Of a stretch of DNA of 46,588 bases, positions 24,649 to 33,129 are shown piece by piece. Source of the DNA: a virus; IMG/VR virus record IMGVR_UViG_3300047462_000092, positions 1-46,588 of that record; one strand, given 5' to 3'. The stretch's first letter is position 1. The number at the start of each line of letters is the position of its first letter. The notes beneath the pieces are model-generated. The model ran no database searches, was not told the origin of the DNA, and worked only from the letters and a program-made list of their open reading frames with translations. The translations under genes and the position numbers were made by a program.

Positions 24649-24684
24649 GAAGTAACTGGTTCGTGACCAGCTACTTCGCTGGTC
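24649..24684 (-). promoter_or_regulatory. Mutually exclusive hairpins in the capsid leader
   Basis: Read on the minus strand: GACCAG, an 8-base loop CGAAGTAG, CTGGTC (24684-24665) forms one hairpin. The right arm can instead join an 11-bp hairpin with a 5-base CACGA loop: AAGTAGCTGGT / ACCAGTTACTT, one G-T wobble (24675-24665 with 24660-24650). The two structures exclude each other, as in an attenuator. It lies between the scaffold stop and capsid ATG. Confidence 0.45.
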
Positions 24685-24698
24685 GAAAAGAGATGAGA

Positions 24699-25562
24699 CT
24701 ACCGGCGTCCGCCGCCGGGTCGCAGTCCGAGGGCCGCGGGATTGGTTTTCCGCAGCTCGCGATACTGCTCGTGACTGAGCTTGGACGGATCGACTTTCCC
24801 GTTTGCTCCGGGAGCGCCGCCGACCGCAGAGTTGGCACCCAGGCCGCCCACGACATTCGCTTTGAACTGGTTGGCGTACTGAGGGTCTTCCTTCATGTGC
24901 TTGACCGCGCCGTCCGGCGTGAATGTCCCAAGGGTCATTTCTCCGGTGGTCTGGTCTTTGATGGGCAACTCGACGACGGCGTTGTACTGCCCGGTCGGTT
25001 TGCCGGTCTTGGGGTCCGCCACAGGCACTAGCTTCGTGTTCTGCTTCAAGAGCAGAGCGACCTGGTTGGGGCTGTAGGCGTCGTTTGCAACCGCGGCGTC
25101 AAGCAACGTGCGGTCGATCGTCTCGGTCTGGTAGCGATGCTCCCACTGCTTCGCGCGCGAGTCGGCATCGGCGAGCTGCCGCTGGTAATCCTCAGCGATC
25201 TTTTTCTTTTCCAGCTCGGCTTGCTGCTCTTTCGTGCGGAGCTGGCCCTGAACCATTTCGAGGTTCTGTTCCAGCGTCGCCCGCTCTTGCGCCGATAGGC
25301 TCTGGCTGTTGGCCAGGAGGTCTTTGTAGGTCTGTTCGGTCTTCTCCAACGCGGCCTTGTGCTTGGCCGTTTCCTTGGCCAGAATCGCATTCACCTCATC
25401 CTGGGTGTGAACCTTCCCTGACGGGGCGGCCGGTGGGGCAGCCGGAGGCGGCGTACCATCGGCAGGCGGAGCGGCAGGAGGCGCGCCGGCAGGTGCGCCA
25501 TCGAAGCAAGCCAGATGCGGAAGGGAGAAGTACGGAGCGCGGACCAGTTCGTAAATCGACAT
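24699..25562 (-). CDS. Capsid scaffold protein
   Basis: 287 residues with a classic scaffold layout: a Pro/Ala-rich disordered N-terminal part (residues ~22-50), a charged coiled coil (~50-150, for example QDEVNAILAKETAKHKAALE and ELEKKKIAEDYQRQL), a compact region (~150-230) and a basic tail ending GLRPGGGRR. It is immediately upstream of the major capsid gene. It would guide procapsid assembly and leave or be cut before DNA packaging. Ribosome site GGAGA is about 10 bases before the ATG. The preceding intergenic region holds the duplicated RNA fold at 25580-25668. Confidence 0.78.
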   Translation of the reverse strand: MSIYELVRAPYFSLPHLACFDGAPAGAPPAAPPADGTPPPAAPPAAPSGKVHTQDEVNAILAKETAKHKAALEKTEQTYKDLLANSQSLSAQERATLEQNLEMVQGQLRTKEQQAELEKKKIAEDYQRQLADADSRAKQWEHRYQTETIDRTLLDAAVANDAYSPNQVALLLKQNTKLVPVADPKTGKPTGQYNAVVELPIKDQTTGEMTLGTFTPDGAVKHMKEDPQYANQFKANVVGGLGANSAVGGAPGANGKVDPSKLSHEQYRELRKTNPAALGLRPGGGRR

Positions 25563-25579
25563 GACGGGGAAATCTCCAA

Positions 25580-25668
25580 CCCTGCCTGATGAGGTGAACG
25601 TGCTGACGCAGGTTTCAGCACCCTCTCGCCCTGCCTAGAAGTGCGACTAGCCGACGCAGGTTTCGGCT
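25580..25668 (-). ncRNA. Tandem structured RNA element (possible H-type pseudoknots) before scaffold gene
   Basis: Two copies ~48 bases apart. Minus-strand reading of copy B (25668-25649) is AGCCGA-AACCTGCG-TCGGCT; copy A (25620-25601) is TGCTGA-AACCTGCG-TCAGCA. The 8-base loops are identical, whereas the 6-bp stems differ at two positions with compensating changes. Each hairpin is followed after 12-13 bases by AGGCAGGG (25636-25629 and 25587-25580), whose GCAGG can pair with loop CCTGC to make a pseudoknot. The element lies 18 bases from the scaffold ATG. A translation control role is inference. Confidence 0.6.
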
Positions 25669-25703
25669 GTCGTGGACACGCTGAGCTGGCGCTTGGTAGC
25701 TGC

Positions 25704-26297
25704 TCAGGAGACGCGGCTTAGCTTCACCGCTTGATCGTCACGCAAGAATGGTCGCAGGATGCGCCATGCGATGGCGCTAGGGACCAAGTTGACGATATGC
25801 TCGACGGGCACGTGTGTCCGGGAATAAGACGTGCGTACCGACGAGTAACCGTGGCTCTCGACTCCGAGATTCTCCAATTCGATCTCAGGGTCTTTTCCAT
25901 CGAGCAACGAGTATGCGATTTCATAGCATGCTCGCACGATGTCATCGGGAACTGCCGTGTCCGTCCCACGAGGGAACTCATGGACTTGGGCGGCTTCCGC
26001 GGCATAGACTTGGGCCGGCGTCGGAAGCTGGATCGCGATGTCCGGGCCGATCTGTACGGCCGGCTGGATGTTGGTCGTGACCATATCCAGCGTTGGGATC
26101 GGATTGTAGGTGCTGAGCAACGCCCAAGTCGAAGCCTTGTAGCCTTTGAACGCGAGGCTGTCGATCGTGCGTGTGGCCGCAAGCAAAGCGGCTTGCTGCT
26201 GAGTGGGCGATGCGTTCACCCACGCATAGTTGTGCAGCTTGTTCTGGAAGTAGGTGTTGGCGTCGTCCAGGCTGCCGTATGTGGTGTAGTCGATCAC
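25704..26297 (-). CDS. Head-tail connector / DnaT-like phage protein
   Basis: 197 residues. The start YGSLDDANTYFQNKL then QAALLAATRTIDSLAFKGYKAS fits the phage protein family often named DnaT-like, usually found among head completion genes. Later, PDDIVRACYEIAYSLLDG is the helical pair seen in adaptor proteins. It overlaps the next upstream gene by four bases. A role in joining portal and tail is inferred from family and position. Confidence 0.62.
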   Translation of the reverse strand: MIDYTTYGSLDDANTYFQNKLHNYAWVNASPTQQQAALLAATRTIDSLAFKGYKASTWALLSTYNPIPTLDMVTTNIQPAVQIGPDIAIQLPTPAQVYAAEAAQVHEFPRGTDTAVPDDIVRACYEIAYSLLDGKDPEIELENLGVESHGYSSVRTSYSRTHVPVEHIVNLVPSAIAWRILRPFLRDDQAVKLSRVS

Positions 26298-26596
26298 GAC
26301 GGATACCTTTGCCGCACTGCGGCGATTTGAGCGTCAATCGCCGCAAGTGGTGCGGGGTTTCCATGCCGGGCCAGGTACAACGCTTCGAGGTGGGCTTGCA
26401 CGTCGGGGTAGGCTTGGTATCGCCACTGATTCGGGTCCGGGGCCGGAGGCGGATCGGCTGGCTCCGGCGTGTTGCCCGCGGCCAGCCATGCTTGGTAATC
26501 GTTCCAGTCACAATTGCCCGGCACGGGTGGGATGAACGCACCATCGGTGAGACGTTGCACGCCGCCATTTGCTTGGACCTTGTAGCCAGTGCTCAT
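26294..26596 (-). CDS. Small protein with tail-fibre-assembly-like start
   Basis: 100 residues. N-terminus VQRLTDGAFIPPVPGNCDWNDYQAW then NTPEPADPP matches the short phage proteins that carry DGA.IP...N.DW..Y..W, often found with fibre genes. C-terminal half is helical (VQAHLEALYLARHG). Overlaps the fibre gene upstream and the connector gene downstream by four bases each. Confidence 0.58.
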   Translation of the reverse strand: MSTGYKVQANGGVQRLTDGAFIPPVPGNCDWNDYQAWLAAGNTPEPADPPPAPDPNQWRYQAYPDVQAHLEALYLARHGNPAPLAAIDAQIAAVRQRYPS

Positions 26597-27666
26597 AGTT
26601 CAGCCGAAATCCAGAGTCGTGCCGTGTCCGTGTTGTAACTCTCGATTACGCACGCCTGGCCAGGAGTTAGCGGAGTCGAGGGGGTGCCCTCAATAGCCCA
26701 CGATGTCAAGGTTCCTGCGCCCACTGCCGACATTGCTGTTGATACTTGGCCATTCGTGGCTACGTTCATGTAGTAGTTCCCTGCCGGATCAGGAAACGTT
26801 ACGGTTGGGATAGTCCGCTTTGAAGCGAAACGGGCAAATGCGATACCGACATAGTTTGGTGCGCCGCCGCTTACCCAGCCACCAGTTGCGAGCGGCCCAT
26901 AGCCGGAGCCTGCGACGATTGACTCGAAATACCGTTGGCACAGTGCCAGCTCTATTGCGTATGGCCGGTACTCGAACTGTGTGGCGTTTGAGCCTTGCTC
27001 GAATTGGACGTGAGCAATGTCGATCGTGAAGCCGCTGTTGATCGGGAATAGGAACAGGACACTAATCCAGTCATCACCGTTTGTTCCGAGCGTCTTACCT
27101 GAGATGCTGGGGATCGAGAACGTGGCCGTAAACTTCTGCCACGATGTCGTCAATGAGAAGGATTGTGCTCCGCCAGCAAGCCCTATATCAGCCGAGGATG
27201 GGCTTCCGCCGCTGCCGTAGTAGCGGTCGAGCCTGACGCTTAGCGTCCGACTCGTATCGGCCTTCGCCCAGAAGCTAACCGTAGCTGTTTGACCAGAAAA
27301 TGTGAAACAGCTTTCGATTCGCTGGTCTAAGGCGAGGACGGTTTGCCCTGTGGCGGCTATGCTGACGCTCGCTTCCAAGTAGTACAAAGGATTATCCGGC
27401 ACGCTCGTCTGGCCAGGAGAGAATGACATCCTCTCGATGCTCAGGTTCGTGCCAGTCCCATCAAAGTCTGCTCGCCACTGGTCTGGGTAATAGGTGCTCG
27501 TTGTCGTGATCGTGCTGAGTGCCGTGCCACGCTGCCAAATGTTGAAGTTGCCGTTCAACACCCGGTTCTTGTGCATGAAGTACGGGATGCCAATGTTGGC
27601 ATAGTCCGCGGCTTGGAGCTGCTGGAGCTGCCCCGCATTGAGCACTACAGGTTGCCGCTGCGACAT
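26593..27666 (-). CDS. Fibre-like virion protein with carbohydrate-binding-type domain
   Basis: 357 residues. The start GQLQQLQAADY matches the N-terminal segment of the 161-residue protein at 8418. NRVLNGNFNIWQRGT followed by YYPDQWRADF is typical for phage fibre proteins with a CBM4/9-like jelly roll. A WAKADTSRTLSVRLDRYYG strand and FEQGSNATQFEYRPYAIELALCQRYF follow, the latter a frequent signature in such proteins. Excellent ribosome site GGAGGT. It is unusual that it lies inside the head module, between the decoration and connector genes. Receptor or polysaccharide binding is inferred. Confidence 0.66.
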   Translation of the reverse strand: MSQRQPVVLNAGQLQQLQAADYANIGIPYFMHKNRVLNGNFNIWQRGTALSTITTTSTYYPDQWRADFDGTGTNLSIERMSFSPGQTSVPDNPLYYLEASVSIAATGQTVLALDQRIESCFTFSGQTATVSFWAKADTSRTLSVRLDRYYGSGGSPSSADIGLAGGAQSFSLTTSWQKFTATFSIPSISGKTLGTNGDDWISVLFLFPINSGFTIDIAHVQFEQGSNATQFEYRPYAIELALCQRYFESIVAGSGYGPLATGGWVSGGAPNYVGIAFARFASKRTIPTVTFPDPAGNYYMNVATNGQVSTAMSAVGAGTLTSWAIEGTPSTPLTPGQACVIESYNTDTARLWISAEL

Positions 27667-27678
27667 CGGACACCTCCG

Positions 27679-27999
27679 CTAGACAGAAATCCAGCTCACC
27701 ACCTGGCCGGCGGCTGACCCGATCACGTAGATCGAAGTCAGGTCATAGACCTTCAGTTCCAGTTCCGCGCCGGGGGCCAGCTCGTAGCCGTTGTTCGCCG
27801 TGACATTCAAGTCTCCGACGTACACCTTGCCGGTGTTCGCCGCCAGGGGCTTGATCTTGACGTACTTCGCGGCATACTGGCCGGTAACGTGAGAGAGCGG
27901 TACGGCTGTCTCTCCGGCCGTCACCTGTCCGTAGAGGAAATTGCCCAGCGACTCTTCCGAGATGCTGTGCGGATGCTGCATGTTACGGTTCGTCGCCAT
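27679..27999 (-). CDS. Small capsid decoration-like protein
   Basis: 106-residue beta-rich protein. VTAGETAVPLSH, KYVKIKPLAANTGKVYVGDLN, YELAPGAELELKVYDL and SIYVIGS form alternating strands as in small virion decoration proteins. The ATG overlaps the portal stop (TAATG). Function is inferred from size, strands and position near the portal. Confidence 0.55.
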   Translation of the reverse strand: MATNRNMQHPHSISEESLGNFLYGQVTAGETAVPLSHVTGQYAAKYVKIKPLAANTGKVYVGDLNVTANNGYELAPGAELELKVYDLTSIYVIGSAAGQVVSWISV

Positions 28000-30086
28000 T
28001 ACTTTGGCCCTTTCTTGATTCGCTTGCCTTTGCCGCGAACCCTCTTGCCTGTGGTGATGACGTTCGGACTGCGGCTGGCAGCCTTCTCTTTCTTGCCCGC
28101 ATTCGGGTCCGCCGAGAAGTCTTTCAAGCCACGAGCCCGTGGGTCATTTCCGGTGGTGCCTTGCTGCTCGATCGCGAGGGGGTCCACGTTCTTTGGTCGT
28201 GGCGGATTGCTCAGATCGACAGCGTTGCGGGCACCAGGGTCACTGGCGTTGCTGTTACCCAGGCCGATGGTCGCGAGGGGATCGGACTCGCCTGGAACGG
28301 TTTCGGTCGGCCCTTGAGCACCGGCAGTCGTGCCCTGCGTCGGGCCGTAGCCATCTTGCCCATCTCGCAGATCGGGGCCATAAGTGTCTTGCCACGGGTT
28401 GATCGGCGGAGACTGGCCGGGCGATGGGGCACCGAAGCCCGGCACCTTGTATGGCGTCTGGGCGAGCATGATGCGTTGCAGCCGTGCGGCATGATCGTTG
28501 CGGGCTACTAGGTACTCGTCTTCGTCGAAGCCGAGGGCCATCGCAGCCGCTTGATCGCCTATGATGCCTTCCGTGCGAGCCTGGATGATGGTATTCGGGT
28601 CGCTCGTGGTATAGTCGGCCTCGTCGATCTCGTCGTAGATCGTGTCGAGAACATCGACGCCAATCTTGCCGCCGAGCAAGGTCGAAACCATCGCCTTTGC
28701 CAGCTCTCGCTTAACGGTCTGGCCAGGGATTGCGCTGACCAGTTCCGCCAGCGCTTGCGATTCGTTGATACGAGCCTGCTCGCTCTTGATCGAGTAGGTT
28801 TCCGGGTACTTGACGACCGGAATTTGTTTGGTTTGCGGATTAACGCTTTCGTAGTCCGCCCAGAACTCACCGATCCGTCGTTCGCCGTTCTCCAGCGTCA
28901 GGCCAATGAAGCTGAGGCCCGATTCGAGATCGCCGCCCGTCGCACTTTGCTGCTGACCGAGGTTCTGTACGGCCAGGTTGACCAGCCGGCGGATGTCGTC
29001 TTGCAGCTTTTCGGCGAGCTTCATCGACGCCATGAGCGGTTCGCTCGGCGGGGCGATGAATGCAGGAGGGTTGGCCTTGATGTCGTAGTAACGACCCTGC
29101 GTCACGCCGACTTTGACTTCATTCGTCTCGGCACCTTGTCCGCCAGTCGTGGCCGAGCCATCAGGTGCCGCGGATTGTTTCAGGTGGGAGCGGGCACCAC
29201 CACGCAAGTCGCTCTGCTCGATGTAGAACGGGAAGTTCGACTTCAGAGCGTAGGCTACGTCGCTCGACAGCAGATTCATCAAGGCGATCTGATGACCAGC
29301 CACGTCTTTGATGAGACTATCGCCGATGTCAAGCACGACGAACGGAATGCGATGCAGCTTCAGGACGGTTGGCCCTGAAATGAGGTTGCCCTCCGCGTCT
29401 ACTTCGTCGCCTTTGAGATTGTAAAACTGGCAGTTGACGTAGCCCGTATCCTGGTCGATCCAGAGCCGGCGGAATCGCTCGAACGTCTGCAACGGCAGGA
29501 GCGTGCGGCGATCGTAGTCAACGACCGTATCCCGGAGCAGGAGGCTCTGAAACTCGGAGGGTGCCTCCGGCTTCGAGCAGGCCCAGCTCAGGATGTCTTC
29601 CGTCTGGTACAGGTACAGGTAAGGACGAGCGCCGTTCAGTGCGGCCTTGGTCTCACCGTTGACCTTGGGCATATCGACATAGACGCCGACCTTGCCCATA
29701 ACTAGCAGCTCGGTCAGCACCTTGTAGCCCATGAAGTAATTCATGGACGAGCCGCGGAGATCGACACCCATGTCGAGCCCAGCAACCGCTCGCATAAAGG
29801 CACTGCTTCCGTCGCGGCGCACGATGTCGCGCATCCGCTGGAAGATGCCGTTGCGAATCTCGTTGATCGCGGACTTCGCGAAGCTCGGCGTCGGCGTGAT
29901 CCGCTTCCGCTCGTTGAACTCGTTGATGTTCTCGCGGTTGCTGAACCGTTCGAGATACTTGTTGCGGAACTCCGGGCCGCCACGATAAGTCAATCGCCAA
30001 AGTTCCCAGTCTGTCATCGTTGACAGAAAATTCGGGTGGCGACTGTCGATTATGCGCGCCGGTTGTACAATTGCTGGCAGACTCAT
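27999..30086 (-). CDS. Portal protein
   Basis: 695 residues; follows the large terminase gene, the expected place. A helical N-terminus with RLTYRGGPEFRNKYLERFSNRE, then AINEIRNGIFQRM, then YLYLYQTEDILSW, matches portal proteins of the DUF4055-like class. The middle carries a helical stem-like part (LMASMKLAEKLQDDIRRLVNLA) and the C-terminal 120 residues are disordered and Pro/Gly-rich, ending very basic (RVRGKGKRIKKG). It would form the 12-mer through which DNA enters. Ribosome site GGGGAGGT is six bases before the ATG. Confidence 0.82.
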   Translation of the reverse strand: MSLPAIVQPARIIDSRHPNFLSTMTDWELWRLTYRGGPEFRNKYLERFSNRENINEFNERKRITPTPSFAKSAINEIRNGIFQRMRDIVRRDGSSAFMRAVAGLDMGVDLRGSSMNYFMGYKVLTELLVMGKVGVYVDMPKVNGETKAALNGARPYLYLYQTEDILSWACSKPEAPSEFQSLLLRDTVVDYDRRTLLPLQTFERFRRLWIDQDTGYVNCQFYNLKGDEVDAEGNLISGPTVLKLHRIPFVVLDIGDSLIKDVAGHQIALMNLLSSDVAYALKSNFPFYIEQSDLRGGARSHLKQSAAPDGSATTGGQGAETNEVKVGVTQGRYYDIKANPPAFIAPPSEPLMASMKLAEKLQDDIRRLVNLAVQNLGQQQSATGGDLESGLSFIGLTLENGERRIGEFWADYESVNPQTKQIPVVKYPETYSIKSEQARINESQALAELVSAIPGQTVKRELAKAMVSTLLGGKIGVDVLDTIYDEIDEADYTTSDPNTIIQARTEGIIGDQAAAMALGFDEDEYLVARNDHAARLQRIMLAQTPYKVPGFGAPSPGQSPPINPWQDTYGPDLRDGQDGYGPTQGTTAGAQGPTETVPGESDPLATIGLGNSNASDPGARNAVDLSNPPRPKNVDPLAIEQQGTTGNDPRARGLKDFSADPNAGKKEKAASRSPNVITTGKRVRGKGKRIKKGPK

Positions 30087-30110
30087 TGCACAACCTCCCC
30101 TCTCAGTTGA

Positions 30111-31778
30111 TTACCAGAACGATTGAATGCTTCGGCCGGTGACTTGCGCGGCCGCGAGTGGCAGAGCGATCTCGCTATATACCGAAGAATGAGCGAAGTG
30201 GTCAGGACCGGTTTCCTTGTAGGTGGCAACCGGGTTGCCGTTTTCGTCTTCGACATACGTCCGAATCGGTGACTTAATGTGCTCGCGGTATTCGAGCGAT
30301 ACGTCTTGCGGCAGCAGTATGCGACCAGGCGTCCTATATCGGCCGAGGGCACACGAGAGCCAGTTCGTTCGATCGACGGTGGCCATCGGAGCGCCGGTAT
30401 CTTCGTCCGTGATCGCGATTTCCTTGGCCACTTGGCCACGTCTGTAACGGCACAGCCAGACGAAGCCAGGAAAGCGCCGAGCGAAGGCGCGGGCCTCGTT
30501 GATTTGCGGATCAGCGTCGATGACGGCGGCCCGCACCTGCCACGTGTGCATCAGCTCGTCGAGCAGATGCCATTCATCTTCGAGGAATTTCAGCTCGAAG
30601 AGGATTTTCTTGACGGCGACCGCATGGATGTCATGCGTGTACTCGACGTTGAACCATTCGGCGATTTCGGCGTAGCACCATTTACCCTGGTCCACACCCA
30701 TCGTGATTAGGCGTCGCCCATCAGTCGGCGGCATGTCCGCTTTTGAATGTTTGCTGATCGCCTTGTCGATCTGTTCGTCCGAGACTTGGGCACCGTGGCC
30801 GACGAATGGCAGCCCAAGCTTCGACTTGTGGAACTCGTGATTGGCGGCCTCGTCACCGAAGCCGCGGAAGTGTGCGACAACGATCTCGCCTGGTGTGACG
30901 GTGTAGCTGTAAAGCTGGTTGACGTAGAACCCGCGGCAGTCGGGATTGGAATTCGGCGCTGTCGGCTGGAAAAACCCGTCCGATAGGAACTCCGGCTTGG
31001 CCTTGTGCTCCAGGCGATGCTTGCATTCCCTGCATTTCAGGAAGGACTCGTGGCAGCGAGGATCGTTGACCGCTTCGCCGATGATCTCGACGCAATCAGG
31101 CCATACAAGCTCTGTGTGGCGTGAACAATGTGGGCAGACGAAGAAGAAGTGTTCTTGCGTCGTGCCGAGGTAGAGCTTATGGATGCCCTGATTAGGGATG
31201 GTCGGAGTGCTGAGGCCCCACACCGTCTTGTGCAGTTGGCCAGAGAGACGTTCCAAGGCCAACCAAATCTGGGCCTCGTCCATCTCGTCCACTTCGTCCA
31301 GGATCAGGTCCGAGACGGGGATGGACTTCAGGTTGCTGTCGCCGCGACTACCGCTGATGTACAGGTTGCAAGTGCCGGCCTGCTTCAAGTTCACCGTGTT
31401 CGTGTCGGTGAAGATCGAGGCCAGGTACGGGCTGTGCTTGAGCGCCGTTGCAAATCGCGTCTTCGAGAACTTGGTAGCGTTCAGTGCGGTCGGCAAGACG
31501 TAGAGCACATCTCGCTTGAGCACGTCGATCACGTAGAACGCACGGTTGATTGCAACTTCGGTGAGGCCGATCTGGGCGGCCTTCATCGAATAGTTGAACG
31601 ATGCCTGCGAATCAAGAATCTCCCGTACCCACGGGTGATACTTCCACGAGTAGGGGCCTGGGAATGGCTCGCCCATCACTCGTCGATTCGCCGACCAACG
31701 CGAGCAGCTCGTCAGCGTCCGGCCTTTTAGACCAGACACGAGGCTGTTAACGAAATCGTTGACAAGGGCGTCACTCAT
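30111..31778 (-). CDS. terL: Large terminase subunit (lambda gpA-like)
   Basis: 555 residues. Walker A-like KAAQIGLTE (residues 66-74), Walker B LILDEVDEMD (158-167), a motif III-like VWGLSTPT (186-193), and a zinc-knuckle type pair CPHC (215-218) and CRECK (249-253), as in gpA-type terminases. The nuclease part starts with TMGVDQGKW (359-367; the Asp as first metal ligand) and has VIDADP (418-423). The enzyme pumps DNA into the head and cuts it. No obvious small subunit is adjacent; the candidate is the first gene of the block, 6 kb upstream. Confidence 0.9.
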   Translation of the reverse strand: MSDALVNDFVNSLVSGLKGRTLTSCSRWSANRRVMGEPFPGPYSWKYHPWVREILDSQASFNYSMKAAQIGLTEVAINRAFYVIDVLKRDVLYVLPTALNATKFSKTRFATALKHSPYLASIFTDTNTVNLKQAGTCNLYISGSRGDSNLKSIPVSDLILDEVDEMDEAQIWLALERLSGQLHKTVWGLSTPTIPNQGIHKLYLGTTQEHFFFVCPHCSRHTELVWPDCVEIIGEAVNDPRCHESFLKCRECKHRLEHKAKPEFLSDGFFQPTAPNSNPDCRGFYVNQLYSYTVTPGEIVVAHFRGFGDEAANHEFHKSKLGLPFVGHGAQVSDEQIDKAISKHSKADMPPTDGRRLITMGVDQGKWCYAEIAEWFNVEYTHDIHAVAVKKILFELKFLEDEWHLLDELMHTWQVRAAVIDADPQINEARAFARRFPGFVWLCRYRRGQVAKEIAITDEDTGAPMATVDRTNWLSCALGRYRTPGRILLPQDVSLEYREHIKSPIRTYVEDENGNPVATYKETGPDHFAHSSVYSEIALPLAAAQVTGRSIQSFW

Positions 31779-31902
31779 TGGTGATTTTGGGACCGCTTTG
31801 TGGTCGGGCTCGCGGTTGACCAGCGGCAGTTATGGCTTCTTGAGCCGGCGGCTGGGTTGTATTGGCGTTCGTCCCGGCGGTCCCAGAAGCGCTTGTCAGC
31901 GC

Positions 31903-32139
31903 TTAGTACACACCGCCTTCGGCGACCGGCTTCGGCTTGCTCGACTGGTACAGGTCGCGGTTCGGATCGGGGCTGTTCGTGTTCTCCGGGACAGACCGGA
32001 CTTCGCTGATGGGATCGCCGTTCGGCACGATCTGCGACACCGGGGCGGCGTTGGAACGCTTGTCCAGCGGCCCAGTGGGGCTCGTGACGGGATCGAAACG
32101 GCCACCTACGGCAGCCGGGGAGGGCTCGACATTTCGCAT
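31903..32139 (-). CDS. Small disordered hypothetical protein
   Basis: 78 residues, Pro/Ser/Asn-rich and probably unfolded. I chose ATG 32139; an in-frame TTG at 32160 would add 7 residues. Purine-rich GAGAAAGAG lies 8 bases upstream of the ATG. The stop lies within a small perfect hairpin AAGCGCT-TGTC-AGCGCTT (31887-31904). The 124 bases between this gene and the terminase ATG hold nothing I recognise. Confidence 0.45.
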   Translation of the reverse strand: MRNVEPSPAAVGGRFDPVTSPTGPLDKRSNAAPVSQIVPNGDPISEVRSVPENTNSPDPNRDLYQSSKPKPVAEGGVY

Positions 32140-32204
32140 GGGAATACTCTTTCTCACCAAGGTGGTGAAGTTGGAGGGTTGAGTGGATGAATCGGATGCC
32201 GGTA

Positions 32205-32810
32205 TTAGCCGGCGACTTCGGCCGCGATCTTCGCTCCGGCGACGGCCACGCCTATCGCGGTCTTGTGCTCGGCGACCTTTTCCTTTGCATCGGCGACCGC
32301 GCCATCGACCTTTTCCTTGGCGGCCTCGGCCGTGTGCTCGGCGGCGGACTCGGCGTTGTTAGCGGCGTGTACGACAGTGGCTTCGGCACTGTGGGCCGCG
32401 TTCACGACGGTGGCCTGAGCGGCACTGGCCGCGCTCGCGGCGGTGGCCTTGGCTCGGCTCGCCGTGCTGGACGCTTTGCCCGCAGCAGCCTTGGCTGCGG
32501 CTTCCGCGGCAGCGGCGGCATCCTTCGTCTTCTGCTCCACGTCAGCGGCGTCAGACTTCAGCTTCGCGTGAAGCTCCTCGGTGAGCTGCTCCCACGAGCC
32601 GTTCACGTAGACCAGCTTCTCGCCGACTGCGTGGCCCCGCGAGGTAAGGTAGCGAGCGAAGTGTTGGAGCTTCGTCTCGTCGGTGCCGGGCGGCACCGCG
32701 ATCTCAGCGACCTTGTGGGACTTGTCCACCGTCGTGGTCAGCGTCTCGGTCGGCGTGACCGTCTCGATCTGGACCTGTGGATGGTTACTCGACGGGACGG
32801 GCAGTTGCAT
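32205..32810 (-). CDS. Alanine-rich LEA/apolipoprotein-like helical protein
   Basis: 201 residues. ATG 32810 is preceded by GAGG; a TTG four codons earlier is less likely. Residues ~1-95 look folded (LQHFARYLTSRG, LVYVNGSWEQLTEELHAKL). From ~95 the protein is almost only Ala, Lys, Glu, Thr, Ser in 11-residue-like periods (AAAEAAAKAAAGKAS, AAEHTAEAAKEKVDG), as in LEA or apolipoprotein-like helices, ending in a mildly hydrophobic KTAIGVAVAGAKIAAEVAG. It could contact membranes or form a long coil. Overlaps the upstream gene by 26 bases. No phage function known to me. Confidence 0.6.
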   Translation of the reverse strand: MQLPVPSSNHPQVQIETVTPTETLTTTVDKSHKVAEIAVPPGTDETKLQHFARYLTSRGHAVGEKLVYVNGSWEQLTEELHAKLKSDAADVEQKTKDAAAAAEAAAKAAAGKASSTASRAKATAASAASAAQATVVNAAHSAEATVVHAANNAESAAEHTAEAAKEKVDGAVADAKEKVAEHKTAIGVAVAGAKIAAEVAG

Positions 32811-33129
32811 GTTTGGCCTCAAGGGTCTTGATTAGTTGGTCAAGCCGATCACGCAGCTTGCGTATGTCGGCGATGGGAGGGTTGGGCATCTCCAGGTCGG
32901 CATAACCTTCGATCATGCCTACGCAGGTGGCCGTCCCAAATGTGACGTGTCGCCAGAGGCGAGTGGCTTCGGAGCAAGCCGTCACTGGCTTTGATTCAGG
33001 CTTTGATTCAGTCTGCGCGTTGCCGCTGCCGGGGCATGTCTTGCACGGCTTAACAACGCCCTCGCCTACCTTGTTCTTGCCTCCGCCGATCGCGGGGCCT
33101 CGGTTGTTTCGAGGGTCGTGGCGAGGCAT
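32785..33129 (-). CDS. Hypothetical protein with N-terminal CxxC
   Basis: 114 residues. GGGKNKVGEGVVKPCKTCPGSG at the N-terminus resembles a zinc knuckle (CxxC) with glycine-rich flanks, the C-terminus is an amphipathic helix (IADIRKLRDRLDQLIKTLEAK). No family recognised. Overlaps the following gene by 26 bases, which suggests coupled translation. Confidence 0.5.
   Translation of the reverse strand: MPRHDPRNNRGPAIGGGKNKVGEGVVKPCKTCPGSGNAQTESKPESKPVTACSEATRLWRHVTFGTATCVGMIEGYADLEMPNPPIADIRKLRDRLDQLIKTLEAKHATARPVE

Noticed and set aside
23136-25031. Long plus-strand frame opposite capsid and scaffold genes
   Set aside because: It is antisense to two well-supported genes; Arg/Val/His-rich composition is typical of a GC-rich shadow.
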